Assembly: GCF_015845845.1 (NCBI RefSeq)
Contig: NZ_LDIG01000146.1
Span: 1 to 61,016, forward strand
Reading direction: 5' to 3'
DNA length: 61,016 nt
Origin: Paenibacillus dendritiformis
GTDB taxonomy: Bacteria > Bacillota > Bacilli > Paenibacillales > Paenibacillaceae
Shown here one piece after another: positions 54,738-61,016 of this stretch. The position numbers and the translations under genes were made by a program. Within the stretch, counting starts at the first letter, position 1. Each line of letters opens with the position of its first letter. The notes under the pieces are model-generated. The model was given only the letters and a program-made list of their open reading frames with translations, searched no databases and was not told the DNA's origin.

Positions 54738-54765
54738 AGGCAGCCGTCCCGCGGGATGGCTGCCT
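54738..54765. terminator. Terminator after adenine deaminase
   Basis: The stem AGGCAGCC/GGCTGCCT has an inner TCCC/GGGA pairing. It lies between the convergent adenine deaminase gene and the metallophosphatase pseudogene. Confidence 0.75.
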
Positions 54766-54772
54766 GCTTCTA

Positions 54773-55080
54773 TTACGCGCGAACCTCGGGGCGATGCTCC
54801 GGCTGTTGCCCGACGGTATGACCGTCGCTCTCGCGAATCCATGTCTCGAAGCCGCGTTCCCCGGCTTTCAACTGAATGACGCGCGGGCCGTCACGTCTCC
54901 CGCGATGACAATCAGATCGGGCCGCTCGGCTTCGATAATCCGATCCATCCCGGCCCGCGTCATATCATCGATATTTTGGGGTTCCTCCAAGTTGAATTCA
55001 CTTTCCACGCAGAACTCCGTATCCGAGAACTGGACAATCTTGAATGTTCCATCGCCGCGGAACGCCAACGTCTGACTCAT
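54773..55080 (-). pseudogene. Metallophosphoesterase with large internal deletion
   Basis: The N-terminal 65 residues (MSQTLAFRGDGTFKIVQFSD to ERPDLIVIAGDVT) match the start of the intact paralogue at 6120-7028. The sequence then jumps, with a frame change, to a stretch translating as RVIQLKAGERGFETWIRESD. That stretch matches the paralogue's C-terminus (RVIRLLEGQRLFRTWIRLDD) and ends at TAA (54773). About 200 central residues with GNHD and the His motifs are missing. In the original frame translation ends early at about 54868. The catalytic site cannot form. Confidence 0.88.
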
Positions 55081-55215
55081 TACCGGCAGCCTCCTTCTAT
55101 CGGATCCCGCGCACCCGAATCGGGATCCCGCGTTATGGCCGGAAGTATACCATGGTCCCCCTGCCTGCTCAATATACGATAATCCCCGGGCAAGCATTTT
55201 TCGCGAAGCGGCGCG

Positions 55216-56541
55216 CTAATCCAAAATTCGGGCCGTCACCATCGCCTTGATTACGCGCTGCCCCTCAACGAATATTTCCACTTCGATCTTGCAGAACCTG
55301 CGGCTCAGTTCAATGACCGTCGGAATCATTTCCACGATGTTTTCGATTTCAATCGGGGCCAAATAATAAACGGAGGTGTGGTCGATAAGCAGATCCTTCT
55401 TCTTGTGCTGCTTAATCGTGCGGGTGACGGCAAGGGTGATCATGCTGCCCAGGATGCCCTCGGAGATATAGCCCATCTGATTGATCATCGAGGTATGAAC
55501 GGGGCCCCGGAAATAAAGCCTGCCGTCGTCGTCCCGAACCTCCTCGAACGCCGACCAGATCTGATCCTCAAGCGTCTCTCCCTGTTGAGGCTGGGAATGA
55601 ACCGACTGCATCGCTTTCAATATATCCTTGCGGCTAATCACGCCAATCAGCTTCTTGTCTCCGTCAACGACCGGAATCAGCTCAATGCCTTCCCACACCA
55701 TCATATGGCCCGCCGTCGCAATCGAGGTGTGAGGCATGACCGTGATCGGATTGGGGCTCATTAAATGCTCGATCGGTTCACTGTCGGAAGCGCCGATAAT
55801 GTCCTTGGCGATAATCATGCCCACCGGCTTGTTCGCATCATCCACCACGGGAAAACGGTTGTGATCGGTTTCCTCGATCAGCTTTTTCAAATGCCCGACC
55901 GTGCTCGACTGGTGAATCGAGGTCAGCGGAATGTCTTTCCGAATGATATCGCCGACCAAAATGATCTGCTTCTTGATCATCCGTTCGGATAAGGCGCGGT
56001 TCAGGAGCGCAGCCACCGTAAAGGTGTCGTATTTGCAGCTGATGACCGGAAGCGCCAGCTCGTCCGCCAGCTCGCGAACCTCCGCCGGGGTATCGAAGCC
56101 TCCCGTAATCAGCACCCCTGCGCCCAAGGTCAGCGCGCTGTGATGAGCCTTGTTCCGGTTCCCGACAATGAGCAGATTCCCCGGTTCAATGTACCGGATC
56201 ATCGCTTCGAGCTGCATGGCCCCGATCACGAACTTGTTCAGCGTCTTGTCAAGGCCCGCTTTGCCGCCCAGCACCTCTCCGTCCACCAGGCTTCGAATTT
56301 CTTCGAAGGTCAGTTTGTCGATATGCTGCGGCTCTTTCTTCTCGATCCGTACGGTGCCCGTGCGCTCTCTCGTGCTGACGATGCCCCGGCCCTCCGCTTC
56401 CTTGATGGCGCGGTAAGCCGTCCCCTCGCTCACGTTCAAGGCCTGCGCGATTTTGCGCACCGAAATGCGCGTCCCGATTTCAAGCTCCTCAATGTATTGA
56501 ATAATCTGCCCGTGCTTCGTCGTCATTTCTTGAGAATTCAT
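55216..56541 (-). CDS. ytoI: HTH-DRTGG-CBS-hotdog regulator (YtoI-like)
   Basis: This cytosolic regulator of 441 residues has a winged-helix N-terminus (KIAQALNVSEGTAYRAIKEA). A DRTGG domain (about 70-180), a pair of CBS domains (about 190-310, VDDANKPVGMIIAKDIIGAS, VVDGDKKLIGVISRKDILKA) and a C-terminal MaoC/hotdog-like domain (MINQMGYISEGILGSMITLA) follow. The domain order matches YtoI. CBS domains usually bind adenine nucleotides, and hotdog domains can bind acyl-CoA, so it may sense energy or acyl-CoA state. AGAGGGGA precedes the ATG. Its promoter shares a motif with the adjacent glyoxylate operon. Confidence 0.85.
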   Translation of the reverse strand: MNSQEMTTKHGQIIQYIEELEIGTRISVRKIAQALNVSEGTAYRAIKEAEGRGIVSTRERTGTVRIEKKEPQHIDKLTFEEIRSLVDGEVLGGKAGLDKTLNKFVIGAMQLEAMIRYIEPGNLLIVGNRNKAHHSALTLGAGVLITGGFDTPAEVRELADELALPVISCKYDTFTVAALLNRALSERMIKKQIILVGDIIRKDIPLTSIHQSSTVGHLKKLIEETDHNRFPVVDDANKPVGMIIAKDIIGASDSEPIEHLMSPNPITVMPHTSIATAGHMMVWEGIELIPVVDGDKKLIGVISRKDILKAMQSVHSQPQQGETLEDQIWSAFEEVRDDDGRLYFRGPVHTSMINQMGYISEGILGSMITLAVTRTIKQHKKKDLLIDHTSVYYLAPIEIENIVEMIPTVIELSRRFCKIEVEIFVEGQRVIKAMVTARILD

Positions 56542-56554
56542 AAGCTATCCCCTC

Positions 56555-56587
56555 TGTTATATAGCGGAATACTTCTATTATATAGCA
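56555..56587. promoter_or_regulatory. TTATATA-centred motif pair upstream of ytoI
   Basis: TGTTATATAGC (56555-56565) and TATTATATAGCA (56576-56587) repeat with 21 bp spacing, just upstream of the ytoI start. Near-identical palindromes occur in the aceA operon promoter. Confidence 0.55.
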
Positions 56588-56611
56588 TGGGGAAAATATT
56601 GAAACGGAAGC

Positions 56612-56666
56612 GGAAAAAGAAAATCTCCAACAGGCCCGTTCTTCCCTCGAACAGGCTCTGTTGGAG
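56612..56666 (-). terminator. Terminator of the glyoxylate operon
   Basis: On the minus strand the stem CTCCAACAG/CTGTTGGAG, with an inner GTTC/GAAC pairing, is followed by ATTTTCTTTTT. Confidence 0.85.
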
Positions 56667-56686
56667 AGCAGCTTGCGATCAATTAC

Positions 56687-56866
56687 TTAATCATTGCGGT
56701 AGCAATAATAATTGGTAATGAAATAGTGCGACAGCGGCAAGGAGGACTGCTGAACTTCCTCGCTGCTCGAATGATAATACAAATCCAAAAATACGGGTGA
56801 CAGCGGATAAAACGCCGTGTGCTCCATCGTCTCGTCTGTCTCGTGTTCGACCTTGTTCATCGCCAT
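56687..56866 (-). CDS. Small protein, last gene of the glyoxylate operon
   Basis: I do not recognise this 59-residue protein. It has an acidic N-terminal part (NKVEHETDETMEHT) and an aromatic-rich rest (AFYPLSPVFLDLYYHSS, HYFITNYYCYRND). There is no signal peptide. AAAGGAGGT lies about 8 nt before the ATG. The gene starts 24 nt after the malate synthase stop and ends before the operon terminator, so co-transcription is likely. Confidence 0.75.
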   Translation of the reverse strand: MAMNKVEHETDETMEHTAFYPLSPVFLDLYYHSSSEEVQQSSLPLSHYFITNYYCYRND

Positions 56867-56890
56867 ATGCGTGAACCTCCTTTTGCGAAA

Positions 56891-58489
56891 TTAGGATAAG
56901 TGCGTATAACCCGGTTGGGTCAAAAACGGCTCAAACGTATCGGCAACCGTCATCTCGCGGAACAAAGAGGCGGCCAGCGTCAGCCGGGAACCGGGAACTT
57001 GCTCTTCGCCCAGGCGAAGGCGGAGATTCTCCAGCTCTTCCTGAAAGATTCGATCGAAGAGCTCAACCGTCACTTTGCGCCCATCGTCGAGCACGCCCCG
57101 CGGATGATGAATCCACTGCCAGAGCTGGGCTCTCGAAATCTCGGCGGTCGCGGCATCCTCCATCAGATGGTTGATCGGCACCGCGCCCATTCCCCGCAGC
57201 CACGCCTCCAAATATTGAATGCCGACCGACACGTTCATTCTCACGCCGGCCTCGGTAATCGGTCCTTGAGGAACCTCCAGCAAATCCGCCGCGGCGATCT
57301 CGCGCTCCGGCAGCTTCCCGATCTGGTTCGGCCCCGGCATATGGGCATCGAATACCTCCATGGCGATCGGCACGAGACCGGGATGCGCCACCCATGTGCC
57401 GTCATGGCCGTTCCGCGCTTCCCGCAGCTTATCCTTCCGCACCTTCTCCAGCGCCGCTTCGTTGGCCGCCGGATTATTCTTGATCGGAATCTGGGCTGCC
57501 ATGCCCCCGATGCAGTAGGCTTGGCGACGATGGCACGTCTGGATGGCCAGCAGCGAATAGGCCGTCATAAATGGCGATTCCATCGTCACGATGGCCCTGT
57601 CGGGCAAAATGACGTCCGGCTTGCTCCGGAGCTTCTTGATATAGCTGAAAATGTAGTCCCAGCGCCCGCAATTCAAGCCTGCCGCGTGATCGCGCAGCTC
57701 ATACAGAATCTCATCCATCTCGAAGGCAGCCAGAATCGTCTCGATTAAGACGGTAGCCTTAATGGTGCCGCGCGGAATGCCCAGCTCCTGCTGCGCGAAT
57801 TCGAACACGTCATTCCACAGCCTCGCTTCCAGATAGCTTTCCATTTTCGGAAGGTAGAAATAGGGTCCGCTTCCCTGGCGAATCAACGCCTCCGCATTAT
57901 GAAAAAAGTAAAGGCCGAAATCGAATAGCGACGCCGATACCGGTTCTCCGTCGATCAGCAGATGCTTCTCTTCCATATGCCAGCCCCGCGGGCGCACCTT
58001 AAGCACAGCCGGTTTGTCGTTCAGTTCATAGATTTTGCCCGCCTCATTCACGAACCGTATCGTCCGGTTGACCGCATCCCGCAGATTGACCTGGCCTTCC
58101 AGCGTGTTGGACCAGGTTGGGGAATTGGCGTCTTCGAAATCGGCCATAAACACCTTGGCGCCCGAGTTTAACGCATTGATCACCATTTTCCGATCCCCGG
58201 AGGGACCTGTAATTTCCACTCTCCGATCCTGCAAATCGGCCGGAATGGAAGCAACCGTCCAATCCCCGTTCCGGACATGCGCCGTCTCCGCCAAGAAGTC
58301 CGGCCACTCGCCCGCGTCGAGTCTTTGCTGGCGCTCGTCTCTCATTTGGAGCAGTTCCTTGCGCCGCTTCCCGAACCGCCTTTCCAACGCGGCCACGAAG
58401 TCCAGCGCTTCAGGCGTCAAGATGACGCGGTGCGCTTCGGAGCTGCACTCCCCTTTCAATTCACGGTGTGACTGGCTCACACGGTTCAT
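56891..58489 (-). CDS. aceB: Malate synthase A
   Basis: This is the second enzyme of the glyoxylate shunt: acetyl-CoA plus glyoxylate gives malate. At 532 residues it is the A isoform. Conserved parts are [47 protein letters not shown] and [13 protein letters not shown]. The start [11 protein letters not shown] has AAGGGGGT 7 nt upstream; the longer frame runs into the intergenic region. It lies 49 nt after aceA. Confidence 0.96.
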   Translation of the reverse strand: MNRVSQSHRELKGECSSEAHRVILTPEALDFVAALERRFGKRRKELLQMRDERQQRLDAGEWPDFLAETAHVRNGDWTVASIPADLQDRRVEITGPSGDRKMVINALNSGAKVFMADFEDANSPTWSNTLEGQVNLRDAVNRTIRFVNEAGKIYELNDKPAVLKVRPRGWHMEEKHLLIDGEPVSASLFDFGLYFFHNAEALIRQGSGPYFYLPKMESYLEARLWNDVFEFAQQELGIPRGTIKATVLIETILAAFEMDEILYELRDHAAGLNCGRWDYIFSYIKKLRSKPDVILPDRAIVTMESPFMTAYSLLAIQTCHRRQAYCIGGMAAQIPIKNNPAANEAALEKVRKDKLREARNGHDGTWVAHPGLVPIAMEVFDAHMPGPNQIGKLPEREIAAADLLEVPQGPITEAGVRMNVSVGIQYLEAWLRGMGAVPINHLMEDAATAEISRAQLWQWIHHPRGVLDDGRKVTVELFDRIFQEELENLRLRLGEEQVPGSRLTLAASLFREMTVADTFEPFLTQPGYTHLS

Positions 58490-58538
58490 AGATCGAACCC
58501 CCTTTTTTAAAATGGCAGAAGTACTGAAATATCGTTCA

Positions 58539-59822
58539 TTAACGGCTGAATTGCTCCTGCTCGGTCGAGCCTGCCAACGCCGTGGTGCTGGCCAAGCCTC
58601 CGGCAATAATCTGAGTCACTTCGTCAAAATAACTGGCTCCCACTTCACGCTGGTGGCGGACCGCCTCATAGCCTTCCGCCTCGCTGGCGAATTCCGCTTG
58701 CTGCAGCTCGGAGTAGGCTTGCATCCCCCGCTCCTTGTACCCTTTCGCCAGTTGGAACATGCTGTGGTTCAAGGCGTGGAACCCGGCCAAGGTGACGAAC
58801 TGGAACTTATAGCCCATCGCGCCGAGCTTCTGCTGGAAGGTGGCGATCTCCTTGTCGCTCAGCTTCCGTTTCCAGTTGAAGGATGGGGAGCAGTTATACG
58901 CCAGCAACTTGCCGGGATAGCGGGCGTGAATGGCTTGCGCGAACCGTTCCGCCTCCTCCAGATTCGGTTCGGAGGTCTCGCACCAGACCATGTCGGCGTA
59001 AGGGGCATAAGCCAGGCCCCGCGCTATCGCTTGCTCCAGTCCCGCCCTGACGTAATGGAAGCCTTCCGTCGAGCGTTTTCCGGTCAGGAAAGGCCGATCG
59101 TTGTCGTCGATGTCGCTGGTGAGGAGCTGCGCCGCATTCGCATCCGTCCGGGCAATGAGCACCGTATCTACCCCCATCACGTCCGCCGCCAGCCTCGCGG
59201 CGATCAGATGGCGAATCGCCTGCCCCGTCGGCAGCAGCACCTTGCCGCCCATATGGCCGCATTTCTTCTCGGAGGCAAGCTGATCCTCCAGATGTACGGC
59301 CGCGGCTCCCGCTTCGATCATGGCCTTCACGAGCTCGAATACATTTAGCGGTCCTCCAAAGCCGGCCTCGGCATCCGCGATGATGGGCGCGAAGAAATCG
59401 ATGTCATTCTTGCCCTCGGAATGCTGGATATGATCGGCGCGCTGCAAGGCCTGATTGATTCGCTTCACGACATGAGGAACGCTGTTCGCCGGATAGAGAC
59501 TCTGGTCGGGATACATCTGCCCGGACAGGTTCGCGTCCGCCGCCACCTGCCATCCGCTGAGATAGATGGCCTTCAACCCCGCTTTGACCTGCTGAACGGC
59601 TTGGTTGCCGGTCAGGGCCCCCAGCGCGTGGATATAATCTTCCGAATGAAGCAGATCCCACAATTTCGCGGAACCCCGCCGGGCCAATGTGTATTCGATT
59701 TTCAAAGAACCCCGTAATCTCAGCACGTCTTCCGGCGAATACGGACGCCGGATGCCTTGATAACGGGCTCCAGACCAGTGTTCCTTCATCTGCTCGAGTT
59801 CCGTTCTCCCTGTACCGCTCAT
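58539..59822 (-). CDS. aceA: Isocitrate lyase
   Basis: This enzyme cleaves isocitrate to glyoxylate and succinate, allowing growth on acetate or fatty acids. The 427 residues match the family. The catalytic signature is [13 protein letters not shown] with the active-site Cys, and Mg2+-binding and substrate motifs ([26 protein letters not shown]) are intact. GGAGGAGGAT lies just upstream of the ATG. The gene follows the small zinc protein by 37 nt. Confidence 0.97.
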   Translation of the reverse strand: MSGTGRTELEQMKEHWSGARYQGIRRPYSPEDVLRLRGSLKIEYTLARRGSAKLWDLLHSEDYIHALGALTGNQAVQQVKAGLKAIYLSGWQVAADANLSGQMYPDQSLYPANSVPHVVKRINQALQRADHIQHSEGKNDIDFFAPIIADAEAGFGGPLNVFELVKAMIEAGAAAVHLEDQLASEKKCGHMGGKVLLPTGQAIRHLIAARLAADVMGVDTVLIARTDANAAQLLTSDIDDNDRPFLTGKRSTEGFHYVRAGLEQAIARGLAYAPYADMVWCETSEPNLEEAERFAQAIHARYPGKLLAYNCSPSFNWKRKLSDKEIATFQQKLGAMGYKFQFVTLAGFHALNHSMFQLAKGYKERGMQAYSELQQAEFASEAEGYEAVRHQREVGASYFDEVTQIIAGGLASTTALAGSTEQEQFSR

Positions 59823-59859
59823 CGTTCATCCTCCTCCATCGATTTTAATTTCATTCGCT

Positions 59860-60024
59860 TCATGCTTCCTGCTCCAGGTAACCGTTGCCGGAGCACCGGC
59901 TGCAAGGAAGAACCCGTCTGCCCTCGCATAACGGGCAATCATGGTGTTCCTGGCCTTCAGTCATCGGGCTCATGCATTTAAAGCAGTCCAAATCGCCATT
60001 GCCTCCGCATACAGGACAATCCAT
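59860..60024 (-). CDS. Small DnaJ-type zinc-finger protein, first gene of the glyoxylate operon
   Basis: This 54-residue protein is almost entirely two zinc sites. There are four CxxC pairs (C3/C6, C14/C17, C30/C33, C41/C44) in the contexts CPVCGGNG, CFKC, CPLCEG and CSRCSGNG. The CxxCxGxG spacing is like the central zinc domain of DnaJ. It begins MDCPVCGGNG with GAGGGGG about 6 nt before the ATG. It precedes aceA in the same orientation. It may assist folding or assembly, or be a regulator; nothing specific is known. Confidence 0.8.
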   Translation of the reverse strand: MDCPVCGGNGDLDCFKCMSPMTEGQEHHDCPLCEGRRVLPCSRCSGNGYLEQEA

Positions 60025-60043
60025 TCCGCGTCCCCCTCTTTAC

Positions 60044-60138
60044 TGTTATATAACAAAACTGTTTTGTTGACATCATTATATAACAATGAGAAGAACTGTT
60101 CAATACTGTTTTTTTAAAATTTTTATTGTTATATAACA
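60044..60138. promoter_or_regulatory. Three TTATATA-centred palindromes in the aceA operon promoter
   Basis: TGTTATATAACA occurs perfectly at 60044-60055 and 60127-60138, and CATTATATAACA lies between them at 60074-60085. The 12-mer is a perfect palindrome. Spacing is 30 and 53 bp. The arrangement looks like an operator for a dimeric regulator, with overlap of AT-rich -10 sequences possible. Confidence 0.6.
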
Positions 60139-60190
60139 AAATGGGCGGTATTCCTCAGATTGAACCCCTGCAGCCGAAAATGTAAAAAAT

Positions 60191-60216
60191 CCTGCACCTT
60201 GGTCACAAGATGCAGG
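60191..60216. other. Hairpin, TGCA-family
   Basis: CCTGCACCTTG/CAAGATGCAGG forms an 11-position stem with one mismatch. It is the first of three hairpins in a row upstream of the glyoxylate operon. Confidence 0.5.
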
Positions 60217-60262
60217 CTCCTTCAGGCCAATGGCTTGCTTCAACGCCCGCCGCCCCATGCCA

Positions 60263-60289
60263 AAAGCCGCAGCTTGATGCTGCGGCTTT
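60263..60289. terminator. Strong hairpin, possible terminator
   Basis: AAAGCCGCAGC-TTGAT-GCTGCGGCTTT forms an 11 bp perfect stem. It lies just before the hairpin end of element B. No gene reads toward it within the window. Confidence 0.5.
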
Positions 60290-60291
60290 CA

Positions 60292-60741
60292 GACTGTCGA
60301 CAAAGTCCTGTCGACAGTCTTTTTTCTTAGGAAGGGCGGGGCCGGGGAAGGCAGAACAGGTTAGGTTAGGTTAGGTTAGGGCAAGTTGGTCCGCGCATGA
60401 AGCAAGCTGTTCCCCGCATGAAGCAAGCTGTTCCCCGCATGAAATTGCTGCACAGGCGCAGCATTTTTAACCTCAATAGGCTAAATTCCGAGAAAATCCT
60501 GCAAAATTACATTATTTCGCCATTTTAAACGCTAATTATGCCTCGCCGCACGGTAATTGCTGTATTTTTGCAGTAATCGTATTTTCGCAACCTCGTGTCA
60601 ATGAAATTGCTGCATTCTTGCAGTATTGGCGGAGCAGATGACTTGAGTGGCGGGAGATACTGCAGCTTTAGGGGAGTGGATGACCGGAGCTGTAGACATT
60701 CTGGCCGGGAACGATGGAAGATGATATGGAGATGTATTTCG
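60292..60741 (+). repeat. Dispersed intergenic element, copy B
   Basis: This is the second copy of the element at 12883-13300, in opposite orientation. It begins with GACTGTCGACA-6 nt-TGTCGACAGTC plus TTTTTTT (60292-60326), a terminator-like hairpin. Here the GGTTA array is longer (GGTTAGGTTAGGTTAGGTTA) than in copy A, and the CATGAAGCAAGCTGTTCCCCG unit is present twice rather than once. TGCA palindromes fill the rest. It is non-coding. Confidence 0.85.
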
Positions 60742-60742
60742 G

Positions 60743-61016
60743 AGCGGCTGCGCGCCAGGGCGGATCATCACCATCCGCTCGCCGCGGCTGAATGATGAAT
60801 TTTTTGCGTTCTGCCGCAGCAATCCGTGTTTGCCGGACTTCATACCGCTTCATTTCTATCCGCATGACCATATCGAGGAGGTGCTTCACGCCGAACTGGC
60901 CGCTCCGCTGGGGCTCCCTTTGCATCGGGACCGCCGAATATTGGAGGAGTTCATGGGGATCTCTCCGAATCCGGTGTACTTGCGGGACATGCTTGCGCAG
61001 GAGATGAGGCTGCTGG
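60743..61016 (+). pseudogene. 5'-truncated GH39-like (beta-xylosidase type) coding fragment
   Basis: A frame open to the window end begins exactly at the edge of element B and has no start codon after the in-frame stop at 60722. Its translation includes NDEFFAFCRS, then PDFIPLHFYPHDHIEEVLHA. This recalls the DFIS-H-Y segment of family 39 glycosidases, which Paenibacillus often fuses to AraC regulators. It continues past the window. The 5' part appears to have been lost at the element junction. Family assignment is tentative. Confidence 0.45.

Noticed and set aside
1-61016. CRISPR arrays, prophage or transposase genes
   Set aside because: The tandem repeats have no regular unique spacers and no cas genes are present. 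No integrase, transposase or phage structural genes were recognised.

Overview
The window reads as a chromosomal segment of a moderately high-GC, endospore-forming Firmicute, most likely Paenibacillus (possibly the thiaminolyticus/popilliae/alvei side; this is inference from content). The evidence is strong AGGAGG-type ribosome sites with frequent GTG/TTG starts, a DesKR desaturase system, a ydcC-alr-ndoAI-ndoA block, a tex/cmpA/sprT block, YesMN-type sugar sensors, LplABC-type importers and catabolite-response elements (cre). Most genes lie on the minus strand.

Layout. 1-1050 holds a probable edge of a mobile intron, TGCA-palindrome repeats and a degenerate minisatellite, with no convincing gene. 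1053-4662 has a PepSY protein, a tRNA-Leu and des-desK-desR with a candidate DesR operator. 4766-16498 is a minus-strand cluster for a phosphate ester or diester: nucleotidase, LamG-metallophosphatase, DeoR regulator, GP-PDE, LplB-type permease, solute-binding lipoprotein, second permease, PHP phosphoesterase, metallophosphatase and MATE exporter. A ~420 bp dispersed repeat sits in its middle, between two copies of a 28 bp hairpin. 16939-19109 is rocF-rocD behind a cre site. 19229-22673 has map, a Leu/Lys/Glu tRNA cluster, a repeat-rich spacer and mgtE.

22913-30801 is a fucoside-utilisation locus (GH29 fucosidase, binding lipoprotein, two permeases, membrane AraC-type sensor). 30853-35576 holds tRNA-Ser/Asn, a HemD-like gene, sprT, a small hypothetical, the tiny spore-cortex gene cmpA and tex. 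36070-38541 encodes a secreted M60 (enhancin-like) metalloprotease, followed by a 63 bp tandem repeat. 39349-42789 is ndoA-ndoAI-alr-ydcC. 43025-43399 is a decayed Ig-like-repeat gene. 43875-51318 is a second sugar importer with a membrane-anchored sugar-binding sensor and YesM/YesN, and two cre sites.

51386-52749 is a self-contained, translationally coupled two-gene unit: a TIR-like protein with a GAF-like C-terminus plus a 76-residue basic protein. It is the best candidate here for an undescribed (defence-like) system. 52897-54723 is adenine deaminase and 54773-55080 a metallophosphatase pseudogene. 55216-60138 carries a YtoI-like HTH-DRTGG-CBS-hotdog regulator next to a four-gene glyoxylate-shunt operon (54-residue zinc protein, aceA, aceB, 59-residue protein). 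Both promoters share a TTATATA-centred palindromic motif. The right edge has the second, inverted copy of the dispersed repeat, which abuts a 5'-truncated GH39-like fragment.

No gene for an importer ATPase is present; the three CUT1-type importers presumably borrow a shared MsmX-like ATPase encoded elsewhere.
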